Origin: RGIG9115 sp045128915
GTDB taxonomy: Bacteria; Bacillota; Clostridia; UBA1381
NCBI GenBank assembly: GCA_045128915.1
Contig: JBGVIT010000008.1
Span: 3,275-67,274 of the forward strand
Reading direction: 5' to 3'
DNA length: 64,000 nt
Shown here: in pieces, positions 1-8,197 of the stretch
Layout of the letters: each line of letters begins with the position of its first letter
Numbering within the stretch: position 1 is the stretch's first letter
Notes under the pieces: generated by a model
What the model was told of the DNA's origin: nothing
Database searches by the model: none
What the model saw: only the letters and a program-made list of their open reading frames with translations
Program-made: the position numbers and the translations under genes

Positions 1-400
1 ATACCTGACATACGTCCTCGTCAGTTCCGCCTACTGCAACAATAGCTCTTGCACAGCAATCTTCCCAAAGGTCAATATCGTGCTGTGTATAGAATGCAAC
101 AACTCTTTTTCCCGTTGTGCCTGAGGTTGACTGAATTCTTACACATTCATTCAACGGCTTTGCAAGCAAACCGTAGGGATATGCTTCTCTAAGATCATCC
201 TTGCAGAGCATGGGAAGCTTATGTAAATCCTCGATACCGTGAATGTCATCGGGAGTTATTCCTTTTTCCTCCATTTTTGCACGATAGTAAGGAACGTTTT
301 CATAAACATGCTTTACTTGCTTTACCAATCTTTCACTCTGGAGCTTTTCAAGCTCCGCACGTGGCATGGTTTCGATTTCCGGTTGATAATATTTTCTCAA
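1..400 (-). CDS. phenylacetate-CoA ligase (PaaK-like), 3' part cut by window edge
   Basis: This is the N-terminal part of an acyl-adenylate-forming CoA ligase. About 133 codons are visible and the rest lies beyond base 1. The translation carries the family's N-terminal block (LRKYYQPEIETMPRAELEKL), the helix ending in YENVPYYRAKM, and the nucleotide-binding loop QSTSGTTGKRVVAFYT, as in PaaK. Members activate phenylacetate or related aryl acids with ATP and CoA. In anaerobes they often work beside aryl-pyruvate ferredoxin oxidoreductases in aromatic amino-acid fermentation, but no such partner is visible here. The start is taken as TTG at 400 because an in-frame stop lies just upstream and a GGTGA element sits 6 bases before it. 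An internal ATG is the alternative start. A long leader with a terminator (about 440-604) precedes it. Confidence 0.85.
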   Translation of the reverse strand, partial: MRKYYQPEIETMPRAELEKLQSERLVKQVKHVYENVPYYRAKMEEKGITPDDIHGIEDLHKLPMLCKDDLREAYPYGLLAKPLNECVRIQSTSGTTGKRVVAFYTQHDIDLWEDCCARAIVAVGGTDEDVCQV

Positions 401-439
401 CTCAAATCACCGCTTTCTAAAAAATTATACCTTAATAAC

Positions 440-604
440 AAAAAACATCCACCTTTCTTTGACCAAGCAAAAGAGCGGTGGACGTTGATTATCCGGTTAA
501 TACCTTCAGTTAAGGACCGGTACAATGCAGCTATCCATCGCGTTGGTAAACTTAAATATAAAACTGCTGAATAACATTGTACCCACTACCTTTCCAAAAA
601 ATAT
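440..604 (-). ncRNA. structured 5' leader with intrinsic terminator, candidate riboswitch of unassigned class
   Basis: Read on the minus strand, GGTACAATG (583-575) pairs perfectly with CATTGTACC (527-519), and inside it CAGC can pair with GCTG. A second hairpin uses GGT-CCTT and AAGG-...-ACC (518 to about 495). A strong terminator follows: CGTCCACC (484-477) pairs with GGTGGATG (453-446), continued by CTTT/AAAG, then six T (445-440). GTGGG at 586-582 can instead pair with TCCAC inside the terminator's 5' arm, giving a mutually exclusive antiterminator. I see no T-box AGGGTGGNACCGCG motif and no B12, SAM, TPP, FMN, THF or c-di-GMP core. The fold and its switching are inference. Confidence 0.6.
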
Positions 605-611
605 TATAAAA

Positions 612-640
612 ACTATAACACATTTTTTTGCAGATGTCAA
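612..640 (-). promoter_or_regulatory. sigma-A promoter of the phenylacetate-CoA ligase gene
   Basis: On the minus strand TTGACA (640-635) and TATAGT (617-612) are separated by exactly 17 bases. The -35 box begins right after the eutP stop codon. Transcription should start near 605, leaving a leader of about 200 bases. Confidence 0.8.
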
Positions 641-645
641 GTATT

Positions 646-1068
646 TTATGATAAATAATTTATAAGCTCATCAATTCCCTCTCCTGTAACAGAGCTGATG
701 AAGAAGATTTTCTTGCAGCCTGCAAGTCTCAGCCATCTTTCTGCACGTTCTATGTTTGCGTCAGGATGGTCAATCTGGGTTACAATACCCACAACCTCTC
801 TTGTTGACGAACAAGTAACGTTCGGGGGATAAAGGCTGAAAGGCTCGGTTGAGCTAAGTAAAAGTCCGACCACGTCCGCCTCGTATGAATAAAGCGCAAG
901 GGCATAGCCCAGATGCTTTGTTTCAGCATATTCTCCCGGTGTGTCAATCACAATATCGTGATGATTTACGTATTGGGTTTTGTGGTAATGGATTTTTTCT
1001 TTACGAAGAGCCTGAGTAAGTGTTGTTTTGCCGCAACCTGTACGGCCTACAAATATAATCTTTCTCAT
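646..1068 (-). CDS. eutP: EutP/PduV family small GTPase-like protein
   Basis: The product is a small P-loop protein of 140 residues, the usual EutP size. It opens directly with the Walker A segment FVGRTGCGKTTL, carries the switch-like DTPGEY, and has TQIDHPDA in the place of the NKxD motif. EutP/PduV proteins associate with bacterial microcompartments; E. coli EutP is reported as an acetate kinase. The start at 1068 is preferred over 1086 because it overlaps the eutS stop as ATGA, begins like E. coli EutP, and the longer form has no ribosome binding site. It is translationally coupled to eutS, but no other ethanolamine-utilisation gene is visible in the window. Confidence 0.85.
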   Translation of the reverse strand: MRKIIFVGRTGCGKTTLTQALRKEKIHYHKTQYVNHHDIVIDTPGEYAETKHLGYALALYSYEADVVGLLLSSTEPFSLYPPNVTCSSTREVVGIVTQIDHPDANIERAERWLRLAGCKKIFFISSVTGEGIDELINYLS

Positions 1069-1442
1069 GTCTTCGTTATGGGGCATACGCTGAAGTTGAG
1101 AGTATTTTCAAGATAATCAAGAATTTCCTTTACTGCTGCTTCAACCTCAGACACGCTTCCGGTAATAATCAAAGTACCGCTGAAACGGTCAACAAATCCC
1201 AAATCAACATTTGAAGTCTTGATTGCAAGGTCGCCTGCGATAACTGCAGTTTCAGCAGGGCTCATGGTAAGAATACCGATTGCCGCTCTTGAATAATCAA
1301 CAGCAGGATCAAGACCGAGTTTTTTGTATATTATCTGGTCAGGGCCTGCAATTATGTGAGCAAGTGTAACCTGTTTACCAGGCACAAGCTCCTGAACGAT
1401 ACGCATTTTGCCGTCGGGGCTTACAATATCTTTAAAATCCAT
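1065..1442 (-). CDS. eutS: EutS/PduU-type microcompartment shell protein
   Basis: This 125-residue protein has a single circularly permuted BMC domain. It closely follows EutS: the stretches IVQELVPGKQVTLAHIIA, AIGILTMSPAETAVIAGDLA and GFVDRFSGTLIITGSV are all recognisable. EutS hexamers form facets of the ethanolamine microcompartment shell. The N-terminus carries about 10 extra residues (MDFKDIVSPDGKM) compared with E. coli EutS. It lies 24 bases after the HIT gene and overlaps eutP, so it looks like the late part of the pnp-argCB-proS operon. No EutBC, EutL, EutM or EutVW is nearby. The shell identity is firm; the substrate is not known from this context. Confidence 0.9.
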   Translation of the reverse strand: MDFKDIVSPDGKMRIVQELVPGKQVTLAHIIAGPDQIIYKKLGLDPAVDYSRAAIGILTMSPAETAVIAGDLAIKTSNVDLGFVDRFSGTLIITGSVSEVEAAVKEILDYLENTLNFSVCPITKT

Positions 1443-1466
1443 AATAGTTCAATCCTTTCCTGAAAA

Positions 1467-1805
1467 TTAAGGCCAGCCAAGCTGTTTGCCGCCCATAAGA
1501 TGAAAATGAATGTGGAAAACAGTCTGTCCTGCATCAGCACCGCAGTTGTTTATAATACGGTAGCCTTTCTCGTCAAGACCAAGCTGTTTTGCAATTTTCG
1601 GTGCAGCTTCAAATACCTTGGCTATATGCATTGAGTTTTCTTCTGTTATTTTATCAGCACAGCAAATGTGCTCCTTTGGTATTATAATTACGTGTACAGG
1701 CGCCTGAGGCTCAATATCGTTAAAAGCATAAACATAATCGTCCTCATAAACCTTAACAGACGGGATTTCGCCCTTCATTATTTTACAGAACAAACAGTCA
1801 TTCAT
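1467..1805 (-). CDS. HIT-family (HinT-like) nucleotide-binding protein
   Basis: The 112-residue protein has the histidine triad HIHFHLMGG near its C-terminus (about residues 98-106) and the N-terminal zinc-binding pair CLFC, typical of bacterial HinT proteins. These hydrolyse adenosine phosphoramidates and aminoacyl-AMP. The gene sits 21 bases downstream of proS, a sensible neighbour given the aminoacyl-adenylate activity of the family. An AAAGGA-type ribosome binding site precedes ATG at 1805. Length and motifs are normal. Confidence 0.93.
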   Translation of the reverse strand: MNDCLFCKIMKGEIPSVKVYEDDYVYAFNDIEPQAPVHVIIIPKEHICCADKITEENSMHIAKVFEAAPKIAKQLGLDEKGYRIINNCGADAGQTVFHIHFHLMGGKQLGWP

Positions 1806-1826
1806 AATTAAACTTCCTTTCGGTAA

Positions 1827-3530
1827 TTAAAGGCTTTTGAAAATCTCAGCTGCAGCAGCTATTGCCTCGTCAACTGTTTTGAGCTGGGCTTCAGAGGCTG
1901 TTCTTTCCTTGTATTCAACAATGCCCTCGCCGATTTTCTTGCCTACTACTATTCTTACGGGTACGCCTATCAGGTCAGAATCCTTGAACTTAACGCCCGG
2001 ACGCTCTGCTCTGTCGTCAAGCAGTGCCTCAATTCCCATGTCAAGAAGCTTTTCATAGATTTCTTCTGCTGCCTTCATCTGTTCCTCATCCTTGTGGTTT
2101 ACGGGAACAACGCTTACCTGATACGGAGCGATTGATGCAGGCCAGATGATACCGTTTTCATCATAGTTCTGCTCGATTGCAGCTGAAATACATCTTGTTA
2201 CGCCTATACCGTAGCAACCCATAATAACCTGAGACATCTTACCGTTTTCATCAAGAGCCTTAAGTCCCAATGCATCTGAGTACTTTGTTCCCAGCTTGAA
2301 TATATGACCAACCTCTATACCCTGAGCGGTTTTAATGGGCTTTCCGCATTTGGGGCAAGCATCGCCGGTTTCGATAAGGCGGATATCTGCTATTGTAAAC
2401 GGCTCAAAATCTCTGCCTATGTTAACGTTTTCAAAGTGATAATCTGTTTCGTTTGCACCAACTATGAAGTTTTTCATCATGCTGACTTCCTTATCGGCAT
2501 ATACGGGGATTTCGAGACCGATAGGACCTGCAAATCCAACCTCTGCATGAGTAAGCTCGCGCACTATTGCAGGCTCGGCAAGCTCCAGATCGTCTGTGCA
2601 GCCAACGAGATTTTTAAGCTTAACCTCGTTGATTTCACGGTCGCCTCTTACCATTGCCGCAATATATTTATCATCAGCCTTGTATATGATAGTCTTTGCA
2701 AAAACATAAGGCTCTGTTCCCATAAACGAAGTAAGCTCTTCAATAGTATGAGCGTTGGGAGTGTGAACCTTGCCAAGCTCTTTTTCATTGCTTTCAAAAG
2801 GCTTTTGTGCAGGTACACATTCTGCCTTTTCGTAGTTTGCCGCATAGCCGCAGTCGTCACAATATGCAATTCCGTCCTCGCCTACGGGAGATTTCACCAT
2901 GAATTCCTGACTTCCGCTTCCGCCCATAGCGCCTGAATCAGCATCTACTATTGTGAAGTCAAGACCAAGTCTTGTAAATATTCTGCAGTATGCATCGTAC
3001 ATTGCCTTATATGATTTATCAAGTCCCTCTGCTGTCAGGTCAAAGCTGTATGCATCTTTCATAACGAATTCTCTGCCGCGCATAAGACCAAAACGAGGAC
3101 GTCCTTCGTCTCTGTACTTTGTCTGAATCTGATAGAGAGTAAGGGGATATTCCTTATATGAACGTACTTCGTTTAATACTGTTTCAGTAAAAAGCTCTTC
3201 ATGAGTTGGACCAAGGCAGAAATCTCTGCCGTTACGGTCGCGGAGCTTAAACATACTCTCGCCGAAAACCTCCCATCTTCCTGATGCCTGATAGCTTTCA
3301 GCAGGAAGAAGTGCAGGCATAAGCAATTCCTGAGCGCCTGCTCTGTCCATTTCTTCACGGACAATGTTTTCAACCTTTTTCAATGTTCTCAGGCCCAGAG
3401 GGAGATATGAATATATACCTGCTGCAAGACGTCTTATCATTCCGGCGCGGAGCATAAGCTGATGGCTTACTATTTCCGCTTCTGCAGGAACCTCGCGCAG
3501 CGTAGGTATCAAAAGCTTTGACATTTTCAT
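1827..3530 (-). CDS. proS: prolyl-tRNA synthetase
   Basis: This 567-residue class II aminoacyl-tRNA synthetase has the bacterial-type layout with an editing insertion between motifs 2 and 3. It begins MKMSKLLIPTLREVPAEAEI and shows the LRAGMIRRLAAGIYSYLPLG segment near motif 1. FCLGPTHEE and KYRDEGRPRFGLMRGREF (motif 2) follow, then an insertion carrying GGSGSQEFM and the cysteine pairs CDDCGY and CPKCGK, and finally GCYGIGVTRCISAAIEQ (motif 3). It charges tRNA-Pro in the cytoplasm. It follows argB by 21 bases. No T-box is seen in front of it, so control presumably comes from the operon promoter. Confidence 0.97.
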   Translation of the reverse strand: MKMSKLLIPTLREVPAEAEIVSHQLMLRAGMIRRLAAGIYSYLPLGLRTLKKVENIVREEMDRAGAQELLMPALLPAESYQASGRWEVFGESMFKLRDRNGRDFCLGPTHEELFTETVLNEVRSYKEYPLTLYQIQTKYRDEGRPRFGLMRGREFVMKDAYSFDLTAEGLDKSYKAMYDAYCRIFTRLGLDFTIVDADSGAMGGSGSQEFMVKSPVGEDGIAYCDDCGYAANYEKAECVPAQKPFESNEKELGKVHTPNAHTIEELTSFMGTEPYVFAKTIIYKADDKYIAAMVRGDREINEVKLKNLVGCTDDLELAEPAIVRELTHAEVGFAGPIGLEIPVYADKEVSMMKNFIVGANETDYHFENVNIGRDFEPFTIADIRLIETGDACPKCGKPIKTAQGIEVGHIFKLGTKYSDALGLKALDENGKMSQVIMGCYGIGVTRCISAAIEQNYDENGIIWPASIAPYQVSVVPVNHKDEEQMKAAEEIYEKLLDMGIEALLDDRAERPGVKFKDSDLIGVPVRIVVGKKIGEGIVEYKERTASEAQLKTVDEAIAAAAEIFKSL

Positions 3531-3551
3531 AATTATATCTATCCTTTCCTA

Positions 3552-4424
3552 TTAATAGCGGTCACTCTTAATAAGAGTTCCAATACCTGACTTGGTGAAT
3601 ATTTCAAGAAGCAGGCAATGAGGAATACGTCCGTCAATAATATGAACACCTGTAACTCCCGCATCAATGGCATCAATACAGCCAAGCACCTTGGGAATCA
3701 TTCCACCGCTTATAACTCCTGATTCAATCATGTTTAGAATTTCGTTTTTATGTGCTTCAAATATAATATTGTCGCTGTCGTCCTTAACACCTTCAACGTC
3801 TGTGAGCAAAATAAGCTTTTCAGCGCCTACTGCTGCCGCAACAGCTGAAGCCACGGTATCAGCATTTATGTTGTAGCTGTTTCCGTCAGCGTCTGTGCCG
3901 ATGGGGGCAACAACGGGAATGTATTGGTCTGATGAAAGAAGCTCAAGGAGATGCGGCTTTATATTTACTATTTCGCCCACATATCCAAGGTCAACATCTT
4001 TTCCATCTACCTGAGTGTATTTTTTTTCACATTCAATAAAGCTTCCGTCAATACCGCAGAAACCAACTGCCGTACCGCCTTTAGTATTGAGAAGAGATAC
4101 AATTTCCTTGTTGGTTTTTCCCACAAGCACCATCTGCGCTATGCGCATGGTTTCCTTATCGGTTTTACGAAGTCCGTTAATAAACTCGCTTTTTACCTGA
4201 TGACTGTTAAGCTCTGCGGAAATATCAGGCCCGCCGCCATGCACAACGATTGGGTTAAGACCTATAAACTTAAGAAGCGTAATATCCTCCATAACAGAGT
4301 TTTTAAGCTCTTCATTTATCATGGCATTGCCGCCGTATTTGATTACTACGGTTTTGCCGCTGAATTTTTGTATGTACGGCAATGCTTCTATAAGTATGCC
4401 GGCTTTTTTAATAAGTTCTTCCAT
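3552..4424 (-). CDS. argB: acetylglutamate kinase
   Basis: This 290-residue amino-acid kinase phosphorylates N-acetylglutamate, the second step of arginine synthesis. It shows VIKYGGNAM near the N-terminus, the HGGGPDI loop, FINGLRKTD, and the C-terminal nucleotide-site segment LTDVEGVKDD. The start at 4424 is chosen because AAAGGA lies 9 bases upstream and the protein then begins like other ArgB proteins; an extension to 4481 would overlap argC. It follows argC by 13 bases. argJ, argD and argF are absent from the window. Confidence 0.96.
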   Translation of the reverse strand: MEELIKKAGILIEALPYIQKFSGKTVVIKYGGNAMINEELKNSVMEDITLLKFIGLNPIVVHGGGPDISAELNSHQVKSEFINGLRKTDKETMRIAQMVLVGKTNKEIVSLLNTKGGTAVGFCGIDGSFIECEKKYTQVDGKDVDLGYVGEIVNIKPHLLELLSSDQYIPVVAPIGTDADGNSYNINADTVASAVAAAVGAEKLILLTDVEGVKDDSDNIIFEAHKNEILNMIESGVISGGMIPKVLGCIDAIDAGVTGVHIIDGRIPHCLLLEIFTKSGIGTLIKSDRY

Positions 4425-4437
4425 GTGATAACGTCCT

Positions 4438-5475
4438 TTATAAATAAAATCCTGGGAATGTAAGTCCTGTTCCCTCGTCAAGACCGAACATAAGGTTCAT
4501 GTTCTGAATAGCCTGACCTGCTGCTCCCTTTACAATATTGTCAAGAGCTGAAACAACAACTGCTCTTTGAAGTCTTTCATCTACAACAACACCAATATCT
4601 ACAAAGTTTGAGCCTGCCACGTGCTTTGTTTCAGGTACTTCACCTGCGGGCAGAACTCTTACAAAGAATTCGTCTTTGAAAAAGTCGCTGTAAAGCGCAG
4701 CAATTTCTTCCGTAGTACATGGCTTATTGAGATTTATGTATATTGTTGAAAGAATTCCTCTTTTCTGAGGAATGAGATGCGGCGTAAATGATATAAGCAC
4801 ATCTTCGCCTGCAAGCTTTGAAAGCTCCTGCTCAATTTCTGAGGTATGGCGGTGAGTTGCGATTTTATATGCCTTTGAGTTTTCGGTACATTCGCAGAAA
4901 TGGTATGGAAGTCCAAGACCGCGTCCTGCACCTGTAACGCCTGATTTTGCATCTACAATAACATTTTTTGTGCTTCCTATTCCTGATTTAAGAAGGGGAG
5001 CTGCGCCGAGAATAGAGCATGTGGTATAACAGCCGGGGTTTCCTATAATGGTAGCATTTTTGATTTTTTCTCTGTGAAGCTCGCAAAGTCCGTAAACAGA
5101 TTTTGCAAGAAGCTCCGGAGAAGAGTGTTCTTCGCCGTACCAAGCCTTATAAACCTCTGCATCGTCGTATCTGAAGTCGCCGCTGAGGTCGATTATTTTA
5201 ACGCCCTTTTCTGCGATTGCAGGGATAACTGTTTTTGATGCACCGTGAGGGAGTGCTGTGAAAACCACATCACATTTTGCAATTTCATCTATGTCAATTT
5301 CAGTACATTCCTTATCAAGAATATGTCTGAAGTTCTTATATACATCGTTAATGTTCTGGCCCGCAAAGCTGTGAGAGCCGAGAATTTCAAGAGATACCTC
5401 CGGATGACTTGAAAGAAGTCTTACAAGCTCAATACCGGCATATCCCGTTGCACCGAGAACTGCAACTTTAATCAT
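4438..5475 (-). CDS. argC: N-acetyl-gamma-glutamyl-phosphate reductase
   Basis: The 345-residue enzyme reduces acetylglutamyl phosphate to the semialdehyde using NADPH, the third step of arginine synthesis. The Rossmann motif AVLGATGYAGIELVRLL is at the N-terminus and the catalytic cysteine lies in IGNPGCYTTCSILG (about residue 147). ATG at 5475 has AGGAG 9 bases upstream; a TTG three codons earlier is less likely. It lies 63 bases after pnp, across a strong hairpin. Together with argB it forms a short arginine segment in an otherwise translation and RNA-decay operon. Confidence 0.96.
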   Translation of the reverse strand: MIKVAVLGATGYAGIELVRLLSSHPEVSLEILGSHSFAGQNINDVYKNFRHILDKECTEIDIDEIAKCDVVFTALPHGASKTVIPAIAEKGVKIIDLSGDFRYDDAEVYKAWYGEEHSSPELLAKSVYGLCELHREKIKNATIIGNPGCYTTCSILGAAPLLKSGIGSTKNVIVDAKSGVTGAGRGLGLPYHFCECTENSKAYKIATHRHTSEIEQELSKLAGEDVLISFTPHLIPQKRGILSTIYINLNKPCTTEEIAALYSDFFKDEFFVRVLPAGEVPETKHVAGSNFVDIGVVVDERLQRAVVVSALDNIVKGAAGQAIQNMNLMFGLDEGTGLTFPGFYL

Positions 5476-5500
5476 TAGTATCAACTCCTGTTGGCACGTT

Positions 5501-5525
5501 GAGAGAAAGCCGTCGGCTTTCTCTC
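5501..5525 (-). terminator. strong hairpin between pnp and argC
   Basis: A nearly loop-free palindrome (GAGAGAAAGC and its complement around CGTCG) fills the pnp-argC gap. It has no T-run on the minus strand, so it may be a processing or attenuation hairpin that lowers argC expression, rather than a full terminator. Confidence 0.55.
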
Positions 5526-5538
5526 ATACGCGAATTAA

Positions 5539-7629
5539 TTAGTTTTCTTCAATATCTACTGCGTCTTTGTGAGAAAGACTGATTTTACCTGTCTTCTTGT
5601 CAACTTCCATAACCTTAACAATAAGTCTTTCGCCTTCCTTAACAACGTCCTCAACCTTTTCAACTCTCTTGTCAGCGAGCTTTGAAATGTGGCAAAGACC
5701 GTCTTTTCCCGGGAGAATTTCAACGAATGCACCGAATGCGGTGATGGTGCGGACAATACCGTTGTAGATTTCACCTACTTCAGGCTCTTTTACAATAGCC
5801 TCAATAGCACCGCGTGCTGCGTTGCCTGATTCCTGAGTAGCAGCAAAGATATAGATTGTTCCGTCTTCTTCAATATCAATCTTAGCGCCGGTATCAGCAA
5901 CTATTTTCTGAATAACCTTACCGCCCTGACCGATAACTTCGCGGATTTTGTCAGGATCAATCTTCATTGTATCAACCTTGGGAGCGTACTGTGAAAGTTC
6001 TTCTCTTGGTGTGTTGATAGCCTTGAGGATAACGTTGTCAAGAATATGAATTCTGCCGGCTCTTGTCTTTCTGAGCGCTTCTTCTATAACCTCGTATGAA
6101 AGACCGTCGTTCTTTATATCAACCTGAATAGAAGTAATACCCTTATGAGTACCTGCTACCTTGAAGTCCATTTCGCCGTAGAAATCTTCGAGTCCCTGAA
6201 TATCTACCATTGTGGTAAATCCGTTCTCTGTTGTAATAAGACCGCATGAAATACCTGCAACGGGAGCCTTAATGGGAACGCCTGCTGCCATAAGAGCAAG
6301 TGTTGAACCACATACAGAACCCTGAGATGTTGAACCGTTTGAAGAAAGAACTTCAGAAACAGTTCTTATAGCATATGGGAATTCGCTCTCTGAGGGGAGA
6401 ACGGGAACGAGTGAACGTTCAGCAAGTGCACCGTGACCGATTTCACGTCTGCCGGGGCCTCTTGAAGGTCTTGTTTCACCAACAGAATATGACGGGAAGT
6501 TGTAGTGGTGCATATATCTCTTGGTTTCTTCGTTATCAATACCGTCAAGCTTCTGGATTTCAGAAAGGGGAGCAAGTGTTGCAACTGTGAGAACCTGAGT
6601 CTGTCCTCTTGTGAAAAGTCCTGAACCGTGAGTTCTGGGGAGAAGGTCAACCTCTGCAGCGAGCGGTCTGATTTCGTCAAGACCTCTGCCGTCAACACGT
6701 CTGCCCTGAACAAGCCATTCGCGAACTATTTCTTTCTGCATCTTGTAGATGATTTCGCCGATGTCTGTGCTGATGTCGGGGTAGTCTTCTGCAAGTGTTT
6801 CAATTACTCTGTCAGTAATAACGCCTACTCTTTCGTCACGAACGTTTTTGTCGTCTGTGTCAAGAGCGTGCTGGAGATTTGCATATTCTGCATCTTTGAT
6901 TCTGTCATAAAGAACATGGTCAATATCGTGATGCTCATAATCAAACTTTTCTTTACCGATTTCAGCCTGAATTTTTTCAATGAAGTCAACTATTTCAATG
7001 ATTGACTTGTGTGCGAACTTGATACCGTCGAGCATAACATCTTCGGGAACTTCGTTTGCGCCTGCTTCAATCATAACTACCTTTTCACGTGTAGCTGCAA
7101 CAGTTACCTGCATTTCGCTCTTTTCTCTCTGTTCAACTGTGGGGTTGATAACAAACTCACCGTCAACAAGACCGAGCCAAACACCACCGATAGGACCGTT
7201 CCAGGGAACATCAGAAATTGCAATAGCGATTGATGTACCAATCATAGCAGCAACTTCGGGTGGGTTGTCCTGCTCAACTGAAAGAACAGTTGCAACAACT
7301 GATACGTCGTTTCTCAGGTCTGACGGGAAAAGAGGACGGATAGGTCTGTCGATTACACGGCTTGTAAGGATAGCCTTTTCGCTGGGCTTTCCTTCTCTTT
7401 TGATGTATCCGCCGGGGATTTTACCTACTGAATAGAGCTTTTCTTCGTAATCAACTGAAAGAGGGAAGAAGTCAACTCCTTCTCTGGGGTTTCTTGAAGC
7501 TGTTACGTTAACCATAACAACTGTGTCGCCGTAGCGAACAACGCAATGACCATTAGTGAGCATTGCCATTTTGCCGGTTTCAACAACCAAAGGTCTGCCG
7601 GCAAGGGTTGTTTCGAATGTTTTAAACAT
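5539..7629 (-). CDS. pnp: polyribonucleotide nucleotidyltransferase (PNPase)
   Basis: The 696-residue protein has the full PNPase domain order: first RNase PH domain (about 12-140), alpha-helical linker, second RNase PH domain (about 320-460), KH domain (MKIDPDKIREVIGQGGKVIQ) and C-terminal S1 domain (VRTITAFGAFVEILPGKDGL). It degrades RNA 3' to 5' by phosphorolysis. ATG at 7629 has AAAGGAGAT 6 bases upstream; a longer form to 7704 would add residues of no family resemblance. It lies downstream of rpsO, the conserved rpsO-pnp order, and heads the argCB-proS-HIT-eutSP series. Confidence 0.97.
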   Translation of the reverse strand: MFKTFETTLAGRPLVVETGKMAMLTNGHCVVRYGDTVVMVNVTASRNPREGVDFFPLSVDYEEKLYSVGKIPGGYIKREGKPSEKAILTSRVIDRPIRPLFPSDLRNDVSVVATVLSVEQDNPPEVAAMIGTSIAIAISDVPWNGPIGGVWLGLVDGEFVINPTVEQREKSEMQVTVAATREKVVMIEAGANEVPEDVMLDGIKFAHKSIIEIVDFIEKIQAEIGKEKFDYEHHDIDHVLYDRIKDAEYANLQHALDTDDKNVRDERVGVITDRVIETLAEDYPDISTDIGEIIYKMQKEIVREWLVQGRRVDGRGLDEIRPLAAEVDLLPRTHGSGLFTRGQTQVLTVATLAPLSEIQKLDGIDNEETKRYMHHYNFPSYSVGETRPSRGPGRREIGHGALAERSLVPVLPSESEFPYAIRTVSEVLSSNGSTSQGSVCGSTLALMAAGVPIKAPVAGISCGLITTENGFTTMVDIQGLEDFYGEMDFKVAGTHKGITSIQVDIKNDGLSYEVIEEALRKTRAGRIHILDNVILKAINTPREELSQYAPKVDTMKIDPDKIREVIGQGGKVIQKIVADTGAKIDIEEDGTIYIFAATQESGNAARGAIEAIVKEPEVGEIYNGIVRTITAFGAFVEILPGKDGLCHISKLADKRVEKVEDVVKEGERLIVKVMEVDKKTGKISLSHKDAVDIEEN

Positions 7630-7756
7630 AATTTTATCTCCTTTATATTGTATTATGGGAAGATAAATTTTAGCGAATAAACGCAGCATACCAAGAGGCT
7701 TCATACACTCCGTTTATTAGCTAAATCTTATCCTCCCTTTCCGACTTAAATGTATT

Positions 7757-7800
7757 ATAGGCAAGCGACCGCAAATAAATACCTACAATCGTTTGCCTAT
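7757..7800 (-). other. rpsO-pnp intergenic hairpin
   Basis: ATAGGCAAGCGA (7757-7768) pairs with TCGTTTGCCTAT (7789-7800) over 12 positions with one G-T wobble. No T-run follows on the minus strand. The position resembles the stem cleaved by RNase III in the E. coli rpsO-pnp transcript, but equivalence is inference. The remaining 7630-7756 stretch shows nothing else clear. Confidence 0.5.
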
Positions 7801-7837
7801 ACACGTACGCGCAAAACAAACTGCTTTGCGGCTATAA

Positions 7838-8104
7838 TTACTTTCTGAGTCCGAGCTTAGAAACTAATGCTCTGTATCTCTCAATATCCTGTGACTTAAG
7901 GTAGTTGAGAAGACCACGTCTTTTACCAACCATCATAAGAAGACCTCTTCTTGAGTGATGGTCTTTCTTGTGGTAGTTAAGATGCTCGTTGTTAAGGTGA
8001 TTGATTCTCTCTGTGAGAAGTGCAATCTGAACCTCAGGAGAACCTGTATCTCCTTCATGAGTTGCATAAGCTGCGATGAGCTCTGCCTTACGTTCCTTTG
8101 TCAT
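7838..8104 (-). CDS. rpsO: 30S ribosomal protein S15
   Basis: The protein has 88 residues, the family size. It contains the S15 signature HEGDTGSPEVQIALLTERI and LLMMVGKRRGLLNYL. S15 binds 16S rRNA at the platform three-way junction. ATG at 8104 is preferred over the in-frame GTG at 8113 because AGGAGG lies 8 bases before the ATG and touches the GTG. It lies between rpmE (upstream) and pnp (downstream) on the minus strand. Confidence 0.97.
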   Translation of the reverse strand: MTKERKAELIAAYATHEGDTGSPEVQIALLTERINHLNNEHLNYHKKDHHSRRGLLMMVGKRRGLLNYLKSQDIERYRALVSKLGLRK

Positions 8105-8147
8105 GAATTTCACCTCCTATAATTTCAATGAACCCCGTATGCTAAGA

Positions 8148-8182
8148 AACCGTTGGTGATTCGGTTATCTGAGCGAACGGTT
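8148..8182 (-). other. hairpin between rpmE and rpsO
   Basis: AACCGTT (8148-8154) and AACGGTT (8176-8182) form a 7-bp stem in the gap between rpmE and rpsO. It could be a weak terminator or part of an S15 leader. No T-run is obvious on the minus strand. Confidence 0.4.
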
Positions 8183-8197
8183 AAGATAAATGGTTTT

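Noticed and set aside
239..574. Plus-strand open frame across the phenylacetate-CoA ligase leader and start
   Set aside because: It is the complement of a clearly coding N-terminus and of the structured leader; no ribosome binding site and no family resemblance.
440..604. T-box riboswitch for the ligase leader
   Set aside because: The conserved AGGGTGGNACCGCG antiterminator sequence is absent, although the leader has stems and a terminator.
440..604. EutV/ANTAR two-hairpin antitermination element, suggested by the nearby eutSP
   Set aside because: The hairpin loops do not show the required six-base loop with A1 and G4, and the gene is not a eut gene.
2304..2936. 210-residue plus-strand frame opposite proS
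   Set aside because: It is antisense to conserved proS motifs and rich in Cys/Phe in the way typical of shadow frames.
3951..4463. Plus-strand frame opposite argB
   Set aside because: Antisense shadow of a conserved kinase; no promoter or ribosome binding site.
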